Shown in pieces: positions 54,539 to 63,294 of a stretch of DNA of 64,000 nucleotides. The number at the start of each line of letters is the position of its first letter. Within the stretch, counting starts at the first letter, position 1. The stretch is from the NCBI RefSeq assembly GCF_024102715.1, contig NZ_JAGFJM010000052.1, positions 1 through 64,000 on the forward strand, read 5' to 3'. The position numbers and the translations under genes are program-made. Source of the DNA: Nitrosomonas communis (GTDB taxonomy: Bacteria > Pseudomonadota > Gammaproteobacteria > Burkholderiales > Nitrosomonadaceae). Under the pieces are notes generated by a model. The model was not told where the DNA came from. It saw only the letters and a list, made by a program, of their open reading frames with translations, and searched no databases.

Positions 54539-54670
54539 TCAGCTCGAAGTGTCAGCAAAGTACATTGATATAATAATCAAAGCCGTCAATACGCCGAATA
54601 TGAATGCGATATTGATACCAAAATCTCTAAGTGTTTTAGAATCATCTTTTGTCTCTTCTACTGAACTCAT
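54539..54670 (-). CDS. Small single-helix membrane protein, 43 residues
   Basis: The gene starts at ATG 54670 with AGGAG about 10 nt upstream, giving MSSVEETKDDSKTLRDFGIN followed by IAFIFGVLTALIIISMYFADTSS. An acidic, polar N-terminus precedes one hydrophobic helix of about 20 residues. It ends just before the perfect hairpin terminator. The ribosome-binding site, sensible topology and terminator make it likely real, although it is too short for domain assignment. Confidence 0.55.
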   Translation of the reverse strand: MSSVEETKDDSKTLRDFGINIAFIFGVLTALIIISMYFADTSS

Positions 54671-54949
54671 ATCGCTGTTACTCCTATAATTATGTGTAAC
54701 AGTAAAAATCATGAACCGAATCAGTGCTAACTTCATTGATCTAGATCAAAAAGATGCTAATTGCAGATCTCAGTGACTTTAGTTGTTTGGCCCCACAATA
54801 CATTGAAAAAACCAGGAAAGCAGTACAGGAAAATAACTCAGTACAGAAATAGTGATATCGATGCTTGGAAATAAATGGCTAAAAGAGAAATTAGAAAAAT
54901 AAATTCAATTAAAACTAAAGTAAAAGAATAACCTACCGACAAAAATCCT

Positions 54950-55168
54950 TCACGGAAGCGATTTCGTGAATATTCCCTTGGTTGGCAAAAAATCACCCGC
55001 CGGATTTGCACAAGTCTGGCGATCTTTTTGTTTAAATTCTTTTGAACTTTCTTGTTGAGAATGAATCTCATTAGTACTCCTAGATTTTAGGAGTACTTCA
55101 ATACGCTTTTGCTGACATTTTCCTAGAGTGTCAGAAAGAGTTGCGATGTCCCCCCCACTGCGGTGCAT
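54950..55168 (-). CDS. Doubtful small basic hypothetical protein
   Basis: A 72-residue frame starting MHRSGGDIATLSDTLGKCQQ with AGGAGAGAAGG 8 nt or more upstream. The protein is polar and basic with no recognised domain, and a perfect inverted repeat (55073-55097) lies inside it. A second frame (54838-55071) overlaps it. It may be real or an accident in an AT-rich region. Confidence 0.25.
   Translation of the reverse strand: MHRSGGDIATLSDTLGKCQQKRIEVLLKSRSTNEIHSQQESSKEFKQKDRQTCANPAGDFLPTKGIFTKSLP
55073..55097. repeat. Perfect 10-bp inverted repeat
   Basis: AGTACTCCTA at 55073-55082 and TAGGAGTACT at 55088-55097 are exact complements separated by 5 nt. It could be an operator, an RNA hairpin that hides AGGAG, or the end of a small mobile element. 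No function is assigned. Confidence 0.5.
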
Positions 55169-55633
55169 AGTACAAACCTTCTCTCCTACTCAGTGCTATG
55201 CGCCGCACCTTTCAATTTGGATTTAACGTTGATGTGATTATCCGTTGCTTGATCCCAGTTCATTAATTCTTTCTATTCAGATCAGTATTGTTTTTCCCGT
55301 TAACCGTCTCCAGGTCAAATTGTTACTGGTTCTTTTAATTATGAATCTACACAAAACTTTGAAACTTTAGGGTACAGAATCATGAATTCTTATTCTTGCG
55401 AACAATAACCTCGTCGTTCTTGTTTTTATTGATTCGCGACTTAAACCTCTTCGAACCTGTCTGATTTTAGATCACACTAATGCTCACGACTCTTTGCATT
55501 TTAGAGCTAGCCCTTTTCCTTGAGTGTCTTTCACTTGAAAGGCAAAAATGCATTCAGTTTCTGACGTATTTGACGTATTACATACTTTAGCTAAAAAATG
55601 ACTTTTTAATTGCTTATCAGCAAAAATTATTCC
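55169..55633. other. Intergenic AT-rich region
   Basis: No supported gene. It contains a direct repeat TGACGTATT-TGACGTATT at about 55562-55579, of unknown role, before the CHRD gene's promoter region. Confidence 0.4.
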
Positions 55634-55675
55634 TACTCGTTTATACGTATTTTTTAACCAGCGTACTTTGATAAT
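55634..55675 (+). promoter_or_regulatory. Weak fifth FixJ-type box upstream of the CHRD gene
   Basis: TACTC-GTTTAT-ACGTA at 55634-55649 has one good arm, then 19 nt, then TGATAAT at 55669-55675, a near-consensus -10. The right arm and N6 resemble the four strong sites, but the left arm has two mismatches and the spacing is 1 nt shorter. Confidence 0.3.
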
Positions 55676-55790
55676 CTATTGAAGCATTATAGATTTAATT
55701 AAAAGGTGTTTATTTTCCCCATGCCTCATCTTGGGTTCCATAAAGCGCTTTTCACATAAAAACATTTAATAACCAAAAGGAAATTGATTT

Positions 55791-56288
55791 ATGAAGGCAG
55801 CTGTTACAGTATCGTCACTGTTAGTTCTTATACTTCTGGCTGGAAACGCTTATAGTAACGACTCGCTTGAATTCAAGGCCAAACTTCACGGAGACCAAGA
55901 GTTTCCACCTGTGGATTCCCGGGTTCGGGGAGTGGTACAATTTGAAGTTAATAAAGACCATACGATGATAGATTACAAGCTTGAGGTTAAAACTCGTAAG
56001 AAAGAACCAGTGGGTTTACTTGGAGCCGCGGGCGCGCATATACATTGTGCACCTGTCGGTGAGAATGGACCGGCGGTGGCCTTTCTCGCAGGTGCTATTA
56101 GCGGTGGATTCGAAGGCAAGGTTGAGATTAAAGCGACTCTTACGGACGCAAATATTGTCAACACTAGTTGCGGTGCAACCATACAGGAACTTGTCGAAGC
56201 GATGCGCGCTGGGAATACCTACGCGAATATACACAGCGTCAAAAATCCCTCTGGTGAAGCACGGGGACAGATAGAGCTAGACGATTGA
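55791..56288 (+). CDS. CHRD-domain exported protein
   Basis: The 165-residue precursor has a signal peptide (cleavage near NAYS-ND at 24) and one CHRD domain: FKAKLHGDQEFPPVDSRVRG, VQFEVNKDHTMIDYKLEV, GAAGAHIHCAPVGENGPAVA, and ANIHSVKNPSGEARGQI. The domain is named after chordin; bacterial single-domain forms are exported proteins of unknown function. GG/AAAGGAAA lies about 10 nt before the ATG. A weak fifth FixJ-like box lies about 115 nt upstream of the start codon. Confidence 0.85.
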   Translation: MKAAVTVSSLLVLILLAGNAYSNDSLEFKAKLHGDQEFPPVDSRVRGVVQFEVNKDHTMIDYKLEVKTRKKEPVGLLGAAGAHIHCAPVGENGPAVAFLAGAISGGFEGKVEIKATLTDANIVNTSCGATIQELVEAMRAGNTYANIHSVKNPSGEARGQIELDD

Positions 56289-56510
56289 TAACTCACCTGA
56301 AGCTAAAAAGAGGCGGTAGGCGGCACATGCCATATTAACTTGGCTATTTGCTGTTGTAACCGCCTTCTTTCATTACAAAGAATACCTACTATTCCAGGTT
56401 CTGAGCGAAGTTGAAAGATTTTCATCAGCGCTGTCCAGTTAACGTATCGATTAAGGGGCTTTCGGGAAATTGCTCAGAAATTAAGCGCTAATGTAGAAAA
56501 TTAAAATCAG

Positions 56511-56801
56511 GTGGATTTTTTGATGAGGAAAAGGGAGCAAGGCAATTTATTTGTCAACGCTGGATGCACTGGTGCCATTGGAACACCCTATTGCAAACTG
56601 GACAAACTGGATCAAGATCGTTGGCTATCAGCAATTCGTGCACCCTATGAACGTGTGTTTGCGCATCGCAATAAGAAAGTTCGCTATCGTGGGTTGGTAA
56701 AAGTGCAGTTTCAGGTGGGTGTTCGCGCGCTGGCAATCAATCTCAAGCGGCTTATGACATTGGGGGTAGCACCGAATTACGTTGTGCCATACATAGGATA
56801 G
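56511..56801 (+). mobile_element. IS5-type transposase C-terminal remnant
   Basis: The 96-codon frame contains RAPYERVFAHRNKKVRYRGL followed by VKVQFQVGVRALAINLKRL, the C-terminal signature of IS5-family transposases (the glutamate of DDE and the KVRYRG..K.QF..xxxALxxNLKR end). The N-terminal two-thirds are missing and the first about 30 residues are non-native. It is a fragment of an old insertion in an accessory patch, not a functional gene. Confidence 0.7.
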
Positions 56802-56940
56802 GGTAAAAAAAGCTTCTTTGAAGTAGCGCTTCCACTAATTTTGCGATTTTCTTGGTTCACTTTACTGGATTCTTTGTTTTTAGCAGTTTTTTTGAGTTTT
56901 CCGACAGACCCATATTTGACAACACACCACAGGTTACCCG

Positions 56941-56972
56941 TTGTGGTGTAAAGCGAATAGCCTACACCACAA
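56941..56972 (-). terminator. Hairpin after the PI-PLC gene with a competing third arm
   Basis: TTGTGGTGTA (56941-56950) pairs with TACACCACAA (56963-56972) over 10 bp with a 12-nt loop. A third arm ACACCACA at 56924-56931 can pair with TTGTGGTGT as well, so two mutually exclusive hairpins are possible. It lies 21 nt after the PI-PLC stop, probably terminating that gene. Confidence 0.5.
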
Positions 56973-56993
56973 GGCTCCGATTAACTCAGTAAC

Positions 56994-58541
56994 TTATTGA
57001 AAGTTATACTGGATGATATGTTTGGCAATATCGGTATTGATGTAGTCGATATACACAATATTTGGTTTTTTTGCCCCGCCACTCATTTGCGTTTGCAGCA
57101 CACTTGGCAAGTGCCCATTTGCTTCTTTCGCTAAAGTACTGACCCATGTCAGCCCTTGGGGCGTAAGCGTCCATGACAACAAGAATAAGCGATCAGACCA
57201 CACACCTGCGCTGCTGTTCCATTTGCTGATTTGATCACGACTCATTGTGTCGTAGTCATCGGTATTCTTATACTTGTCGCAGATGGTAATATTGGTATTT
57301 GATTGGCCACTACATACATCCGCATGAAACCCATCCTTATAACGGAAGCGACCTTCTGAAGGTTGAATATAAGGCGGTTGTTTGGGATCGCTGGAGTTGC
57401 CATAATCAAATACAAGGATCATTTTTCCTTTGACGTCACGCAGTGTCTTTGTTTGCAGATTGACATTGGCATCAGATGAGGTATAGAAAAAACCTTTATA
57501 AGGGCTGCTGTTTAAATAGTTTACAATCCGTGTTTTGGTGGCTGCTGCATCACCGCGATCATTACGGATATGCGAAATTTTTAAGATGGCAGTTTCTGTT
57601 GGATGCTGCTGCAAGAAGGTACTTACCTCTTTTAATACCGCCTCAAAACTCTGGCCGTTACAGCCATTGCCTTCGTCGTTACTGTGATAAGTGACTAATT
57701 CTTCATGGTCATAATCGATCCGAATATCAAGATAGCGAGAACCACTGGCTAACTGACCAGAAATCGGCAAACTTTGCGTGAGCACCAACCCTGTTGGTAT
57801 ATAAAACTGGCAATGATGTGTTTCCGACATGCCCGCATCGTGGCTACCTGGCATCATCAATTGATTTAACCGCATCGTGTCAGGCAGGCGTCCCATCCAG
57901 TTGGCAGTGTCATAATTTGGCGGTGTAAATTCGACTGTACTCAAGTCGTTCCCGCCACGCAGGAACACAAATTTCACAAGATTCCCTTGAGAATCTGTCC
58001 CATCGCAGCTTACTTGATTATTTGAAATGTAATTACAGGTTTTACCACCAAACCACCAGTTATTACCTACAGCATGACCTTGTGCTAACCCAATGTCTGA
58101 AAAGGTAAAAGTATCCTGACCATTCTGCAAGCCTATGCCTTGCAAGGTGATTTTTAAGCTGCCGACAAAGGCAAAGTTCAACTTGTCTGCGGTGTGATTA
58201 AACGTGGTACGCGAAGCAGGAATGGTGTTATTAAACCAGTCCGCCGTCGATTTAGACCCGCTGCGGCCTATACTAAAGCTCATCTTGCCGTTGCTGCCAA
58301 ATGTTTTGGTTAGACCAGCATAAATGTGATGATCTGGGTCTTCGCCGCTGGTCACGGCAAAGCTATCCACCGTATAGCTGCCGCCCACCAGTTTGTAATC
58401 ACCAGACAATTGAAAACCCACTTCGTTGTCACGATAGGTCATTGCGCTGGCAGTAGTTGATAACGTAACACCATTGAGCAGAGTGATTAACAATGCACCA
58501 CCCAGTAATTTAAAAGCATGAACACCTTTGATCTGTTCCAT
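56994..58541 (-). CDS. Secreted PI-PLC X-domain-like phosphodiesterase
   Basis: The 515-residue precursor has a signal sequence (HAFKLLGGALLITLLNGVTL, cleavage near TASA) and two parts. The first about 200 residues are beta-rich and unique. The second is a phosphatidylinositol-specific phospholipase C-like barrel with MMPGSHDAGMSETHHC (catalytic His), YLDIRIDYDHEELVTYH (Asp/Arg and second His) and QQHPTETAILKISH. Family members cleave inositol or similar phosphodiesters, but the substrate here is unknown. It lies between transposon remnants and may be acquired. A 9-bp palindrome lies about 120 nt upstream. No clear Shine-Dalgarno sequence. Confidence 0.82.
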   Translation of the reverse strand: MEQIKGVHAFKLLGGALLITLLNGVTLSTTASAMTYRDNEVGFQLSGDYKLVGGSYTVDSFAVTSGEDPDHHIYAGLTKTFGSNGKMSFSIGRSGSKSTADWFNNTIPASRTTFNHTADKLNFAFVGSLKITLQGIGLQNGQDTFTFSDIGLAQGHAVGNNWWFGGKTCNYISNNQVSCDGTDSQGNLVKFVFLRGGNDLSTVEFTPPNYDTANWMGRLPDTMRLNQLMMPGSHDAGMSETHHCQFYIPTGLVLTQSLPISGQLASGSRYLDIRIDYDHEELVTYHSNDEGNGCNGQSFEAVLKEVSTFLQQHPTETAILKISHIRNDRGDAAATKTRIVNYLNSSPYKGFFYTSSDANVNLQTKTLRDVKGKMILVFDYGNSSDPKQPPYIQPSEGRFRYKDGFHADVCSGQSNTNITICDKYKNTDDYDTMSRDQISKWNSSAGVWSDRLFLLSWTLTPQGLTWVSTLAKEANGHLPSVLQTQMSGGAKKPNIVYIDYINTDIAKHIIQYNFQ

Positions 58542-59285
58542 GATATTTTTCTTGTTTAGATTAGTCGTTTAACAATATAAAAATAGAAATAGATTGCTAC
58601 CAATACACCCATTTGTTGACAAATTGCGTAAGAAATAATCATTCTGATGGTATTGATTAATACATGATCATACTTGATCATGTCAAAATAAACTCATCTT
58701 TATCAATTGGTTATGTATTGAATCGCATATACCTTCGATGAGGTTGTCATTGGTCGCAAAAACTGCAAATTATCCCATGCACGAACTATCATTTAAGTTG
58801 ATAAAAGAGCGCTGTTTCATCCGCAATTTCTCTTTCTAACAGCAGAAAGGGTCTTGTGTTGCTATAAATAATGAATCACTCTTCGATTCGTTAGAATTGA
58901 AGAATCTGCAATGGTGAGACTGTTAAAAATTGAATTGTCCGGTGGCTGATATCATGCAACATTCCGAGGAGATCGGCAGGAGGAGATTGATCTGGACGAT
59001 GCTGACCGCACTCATTGGTTAGTGCTATCAGGGCATTCTGAACCGGTTGTTGGACGAAGCGGCTTCGTCCAACAATTCACTGCAGGCCAGCCCTGACGGG
59101 CCGCGGGCTTACTGCGAACTGCTCAGTTGTGAATTGAAACCGAGGCTAATAGATGAAGTCCGACAGATGAGGCATGGCACACTGTGTAAAGCACAATCCC
59201 TTTGGACCGGATAGAGTATACCGCTCCCATCCATCTCAGATGAATCCAGTACAGTCAGAACCAACTCACCTATAGTGCACGGTTC
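58542..59285. other. Intergenic region with remnants and palindromes
   Basis: About 740 nt without a supported gene. ACATGATCA-N4-TGATCATGT at 58662-58683 is a perfect 9-bp palindrome about 120 nt before the PI-PLC gene. A frame near 58954-59213 (MQHSEEIGRR...) is broken by a stop codon and could be a gene remnant. Confidence 0.45.
59047..59075. repeat. Perfect 13-bp inverted repeat
   Basis: TTGTTGGACGAAG at 59047-59059 pairs perfectly with CTTCGTCCAACAA at 59063-59075 around CGG. No T-run follows, so it is more like an RNA structure, recombination site or mobile-element end than a simple terminator. Confidence 0.6.
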
Positions 59286-60587
59286 TTAATCGATAAAAAA
59301 TCGCTGCAGCACCTTAATCATATACTCATGATCCTGCACGCCGGCGCTTTCCCGGATGCTGTGCATCGCCCACATCGGGCAACCGATATCGATACTGCGA
59401 ATACCAAGCTTAGCCGAGGCGATTGGCCCGATCGTGCTGCCGCAGGGCAAATCTGAGCGATGGGAGTAGCGCTGATAGGGAATACTGGCTTGTTCGCACC
59501 AATAAATGAAGCGCGCGATGGAAATGCTTTCGGAGCTGTAGCGGCGGTTCGCATTGGATTTGATCACTGGACCTTTGTTAACGAACACTTTATGGTCTGC
59601 ATCATAAGCCGAAGGAAAGTTCGGATGATAGGCATGCGCCATATCCGCGCTGATCAGAAAGCTCTGCGCCAACGCACGCGCCGTGTCCTCGCGCTCCATC
59701 GAGGTCGCGACACTGATCCGCTGCAATACATCGGTTAGAAAACTGCCGCCAGCACCGATATGGCTTTCACTGCCGATTTCTTCGTGATCGAAAAACGCGC
59801 ACACCAACGTGCTTTCGGCGTGATTGAGCACGGTCTCATCCAGCAAAGCTTGCAAGCCGGCGTGGCAGGAAGCCAGATTATCGATCTGGCTGTTGGCGTA
59901 AAATTCCTGATTTCCGCCCCAGAATGCGCCCTTCTGCGTATCGTATGCCGCCAAATCCCAGGACAATACTTGTGCAGCGTCGATACCTGCCGCCTGCTCC
60001 AGCAGTGACAGAAAATAAGGCTGCGGCAGCTGATCGCTGCTCAATTGCGCGAGCATAAGTGGTAATTCGTTTTGTTTATGCAGCTTCAAGCCATCTTCAT
60101 TGACTCCCCGGTTCATGTGTATCGCCAGATTCGGCAAGCGCAGCAACGGCTGATCGAAGCGCACCAGCTTATACGTAAGATGCTGGTCATCGACATAGCT
60201 GACCCGTCCCGCCAGACTCAGATCACGGTCGGCAAAGGTAGCGAGGATGGGTCCGCCGTAAATCTCGACACCAAGCCGGGCGATGCCATCGCTTGCCGTC
60301 GCCGCATGTGGTCTGATGCGCAATCCGGGTGAGTCGGTATGCGCGCCGACAATCTTGAAGCCTGATTCAGCCGGTATTTTGTGCCCCAGCACGAACAGCA
60401 CGATCGATGAATCGTCACGCACCACGTAATATCGTCCGCCCGCTTGCAATGACCATTTGGCCGTTTCATCGAGTCGCGTAAACTGCAGCGCCTTGATCGT
60501 CGTTTCGATCGAGGCGACCGCATGCCAAGGACTCGGGCTCTGGTCGATGAAATTGAGTAAATGCTGCACCTGCTCTCTAGCTGTCAT
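59286..60587 (-). CDS. M18-family aminopeptidase
   Basis: The 433-residue enzyme has M18 signatures: KIVGAHTDSPGLRIRPH (metal-binding His/Asp), NLAIHMNRGVNEDG, CAFFDHEEIGSESHIGAGGS (catalytic Glu pair), DMAHAYHPNF and DLPCGSTIGPIASAKLGIRS with GCPMWAMHSIRE (final metal His). It binds two metal ions and probably removes N-terminal acidic residues from peptides in the cytoplasm. It is 87 nt from the RelA gene on the same strand; no shared function is evident. Confidence 0.93.
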   Translation of the reverse strand: MTAREQVQHLLNFIDQSPSPWHAVASIETTIKALQFTRLDETAKWSLQAGGRYYVVRDDSSIVLFVLGHKIPAESGFKIVGAHTDSPGLRIRPHAATASDGIARLGVEIYGGPILATFADRDLSLAGRVSYVDDQHLTYKLVRFDQPLLRLPNLAIHMNRGVNEDGLKLHKQNELPLMLAQLSSDQLPQPYFLSLLEQAAGIDAAQVLSWDLAAYDTQKGAFWGGNQEFYANSQIDNLASCHAGLQALLDETVLNHAESTLVCAFFDHEEIGSESHIGAGGSFLTDVLQRISVATSMEREDTARALAQSFLISADMAHAYHPNFPSAYDADHKVFVNKGPVIKSNANRRYSSESISIARFIYWCEQASIPYQRYSHRSDLPCGSTIGPIASAKLGIRSIDIGCPMWAMHSIRESAGVQDHEYMIKVLQRFFID

Positions 60588-60674
60588 TTGATATTTTTAA
60601 ATCCTATATTTCATATTAAAAAACAAACACTTCTCCAACCATACGGAAAGCCGCATAGTGGATCACACGCGCTG

Positions 60675-62894
60675 CTAAGATTCGCGCCGCCGCGCTGCGA
60701 TCACATCAGGCACCTGCCGAATCAGTGCCAGCAAGCGCTGCAGCTGGGCCAGATCAGCAATCTCCAGCGAAAACTGCATCAGCGCCAGGTTACTGCGGCT
60801 GAGCATGTTGGCTTTGGTGGCGTTGACCTTTTCCCGCACGAACAAGTCGCTGATGTCGCGCAGCAAGCCCTGGCGGTCATAGGCTTCCACTTCGATATCA
60901 ACGTTGGCGACAAGATTTGTGGCGCTGCCCCAGTGCGCGTGCAGCAGGCGGCTGCGCCGCTCTTCCGGCAGACGAGTGACGAAAGTGCAGGTCTGGCGGT
61001 GAATGGTCACCCCGCGCTCGCGCGTAATATAGCCGACGATGACATCCGGCGGTGCCGGCTTGCAGCACTTGGCCAGGCTGGTGAGCAGATTGCCGACGCC
61101 TTCGACCACGATGCCCGATGGCGCTCTGGTGGCGTGCATGCGCTTGGCGGTAAAGACAGGCAGTGCTTCCACCGGCTTGGATGGAGTAACTTCTTGAATG
61201 ACCAACGCAATCTGATGCTCGCTGACATCGCCACGGCCGATGGCGGCAAGCAGATCTTCCAGCCGGTTGTAATGGAGTTTCTGCGCCAGCTTCTCCTGGT
61301 TGATACTGCTAATACCGGCCCGATGGAGCTCGCGCTCCAGTTTGGCGCGCCCGCTGGCCACATTCACTTCGAAGTTCTGGTATTTGAACCAGTAGCGCAC
61401 CTTGGCCCGTGCGCGCGGACTCTGCAGATAGCCGAGCGCAGGATTAAGCCAGTCGCGGCTGGGCGCGCCTATCTTGGCGGTGAGAATTTCCACACGCTGG
61501 CCATTCTGCAGCCGGGTGTTGAGCGGCACAATGCTGCCGTCCACCTTGGCGCCACGCGTACGGTGACCGAGGTCAGTGTGCAGGGCGTAGGCGAAATCGA
61601 TCGGTGTCGAGCCCTTGGGCAGGTCGATCACCTTCCCTTGTGGCGTGAGCACGAAAACCTTGTCCTGGAACAGCTCGCTCTTGAACTGTTCGAGCAGATC
61701 ACCGCCCTCGCTGACTTCGTCCTTCCACGCCAGGATTTGACGTAACCAGGCGATTTTCTCATCGAATTTACTATCCGACTTGCCCCCTTCCTTGTAACGC
61801 CAGTGCGCGGCCACACCCAGCTCGGAGTTGTAGTGCATGTCATGAGTACGGATCTGCACTTCCAGCGCCAAACCACGCGGGCCGATCACGGCAGTATGCA
61901 ATGAGCGGTAACCGTTGCTCTTGGGACGCGCAATATAGTCGTCAAATTCGCCGGGAATCGGCTGCCACAAGTGATGCACCAGGCCCAGCGCAGCATAGCA
62001 GTCCTTGACGTCATCCACCAGGATACGCACTGCGCGCACATCGTAGAGTCTGTTGAACTCCAGATTTTTCCGGCGCATCTTGTTGATAATGCTGTAGATA
62101 TGCTTGGGCCGCCCGCTGACTTCTGCTTTGATGCCAGCCTGCTGCAGTTCCTGTCTGAGCTGAGCGAGCACATCATCGATGTACTGCTCACGATCCACGC
62201 GCCGCTCATCCAGCAGACGGGCAATTTCCTTGTACAGTTGCGGCTCCAGGTAACGCAACGCGTGGTCTTCCAACTCCCATTTAATCTGCCATACGCCCAG
62301 CCGGTTGGCGAGCGGCGCAAAGATGCCGCGCGTCTCACGCGCGATCCGCTGCTGTTGCTCGACTGTTGCGCCAGCAAGATGACGCAGTGTCTGCGTGCGT
62401 TCAGCCAGCTTGATCAGCACCACGCGGATATCTTGCACCATGGCCAGCAACATCTGGCGCAGGCTCTCAATCTGCTGCACCTGGTCGCCGCTACTGTCTG
62501 CTGCGTGCAGTTGCTCGATTTCACTGAACTGACGGATCTGTTCCATGCGCGCGATACCTTCCACCAAACCAGCGACATTAGCGCCGAATTCGCTCTCCAC
62601 CCGCATACGCCAATCTTCCAGATACTCCGGCACCGCATGCAGCAGGGTGGCAGCAAGCGTCTCGGCGTCCATGCGCATGCCGATAAGGATAGAAGCTGCC
62701 CCCATCGCATGGGCGAGCAATGGCGTGCCAGTCAGCGTACGCTGGTCGTCATACAGCGGCGCAGCCATCGCACAAGCCTGGCGCAACAGCGTGATTTCAT
62801 TGGGTGCAAATTGCGTGGCCAACTCATTCAGCCAGGCTTCAGTATCGGTGTAGTCTGTGACAGACGGGAGAGATTTGCTGCGGATTAAAACCAT
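60675..62894 (-). CDS. relA: RelA, monofunctional (p)ppGpp synthetase
   Basis: The 739-residue protein has a degenerate hydrolase domain (HAMGAASILIGMRMDAETLA, LLHAVPEYLED with the HD pair lost), a synthetase domain with GRPKHIYSIINKM and EFDDYIARPKSNGYRSLHT, a TGS domain (VFVLTPQGKVIDLPKGSTPI) and a C-terminal ACT domain. EFDD is the ExDD motif of RelA; SpoT-type bifunctional enzymes have RxKD. It should make ppGpp on stalled ribosomes with uncharged tRNA. A separate SpoT is expected elsewhere in the genome. The DksA-like protein at 39.7 kb is a plausible partner. Confidence 0.94.
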   Translation of the reverse strand: MVLIRSKSLPSVTDYTDTEAWLNELATQFAPNEITLLRQACAMAAPLYDDQRTLTGTPLLAHAMGAASILIGMRMDAETLAATLLHAVPEYLEDWRMRVESEFGANVAGLVEGIARMEQIRQFSEIEQLHAADSSGDQVQQIESLRQMLLAMVQDIRVVLIKLAERTQTLRHLAGATVEQQQRIARETRGIFAPLANRLGVWQIKWELEDHALRYLEPQLYKEIARLLDERRVDREQYIDDVLAQLRQELQQAGIKAEVSGRPKHIYSIINKMRRKNLEFNRLYDVRAVRILVDDVKDCYAALGLVHHLWQPIPGEFDDYIARPKSNGYRSLHTAVIGPRGLALEVQIRTHDMHYNSELGVAAHWRYKEGGKSDSKFDEKIAWLRQILAWKDEVSEGGDLLEQFKSELFQDKVFVLTPQGKVIDLPKGSTPIDFAYALHTDLGHRTRGAKVDGSIVPLNTRLQNGQRVEILTAKIGAPSRDWLNPALGYLQSPRARAKVRYWFKYQNFEVNVASGRAKLERELHRAGISSINQEKLAQKLHYNRLEDLLAAIGRGDVSEHQIALVIQEVTPSKPVEALPVFTAKRMHATRAPSGIVVEGVGNLLTSLAKCCKPAPPDVIVGYITRERGVTIHRQTCTFVTRLPEERRSRLLHAHWGSATNLVANVDIEVEAYDRQGLLRDISDLFVREKVNATKANMLSRSNLALMQFSLEIADLAQLQRLLALIRQVPDVIAARRRES

Positions 62895-63294
62895 GAAACG
62901 CTTACTGATCCTCCAAATTAAAGCATGCTTACCTCTCAGGCATAAAGCGTACAGGAAAGATAGTCAGCTCAATCACAAAAAGAGCCGAAAGGACAAACCA
63001 GGAATCAGATGGGCCGGAAAGATCACGGATCTTTCCACTGAACCGAATCAGCATCCAGAAGATTGCGTCTTGGGCGGGAAACTAAAGCAGCCAAGCATCT
63101 CATTGATTCCTGCAAACATAACAAATAAATTGTACCATCTCATCAGGATATCTTCAGCACCAGCATCCGTCATTCCTTCTTTAGCGTGTCAAGCGCTTAT
63201 GGTCAAGCGCCGTTCGAGTAAGCGTACAGAACGAGTATCGCTGCTTATTCCACTGCTTCATGATGACGCACACATCAACAGGTAACTGCATACT
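62895..63294. other. Intergenic region, 400 nt
   Basis: No credible gene. An overlapping plus-strand frame (62857-63285) lacks a ribosome-binding site and family features. The region may hold the relA promoter, but I recognised no -35/-10 pair. Confidence 0.4.

Noticed and set aside
54838..55071. 77-codon minus frame
   Set aside because: It overlaps another doubtful frame, is lysine-rich from AT-rich DNA, and has no ribosome-binding site.
59170..59190. TGGCAC sequence as a sigma-54 promoter
   Set aside because: The GG-GC spacing is not 10 nt, and there is no gene properly placed.
58954..59213. Open stretch MQHSEEIGRR... in the region before the M18 gene
   Set aside because: Interrupted by a stop and without family similarity; only noted as a possible remnant.
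62857..63285. 142-codon plus-strand frame beside relA
   Set aside because: It overlaps the relA start, has basic low-complexity composition and no ribosome-binding site.
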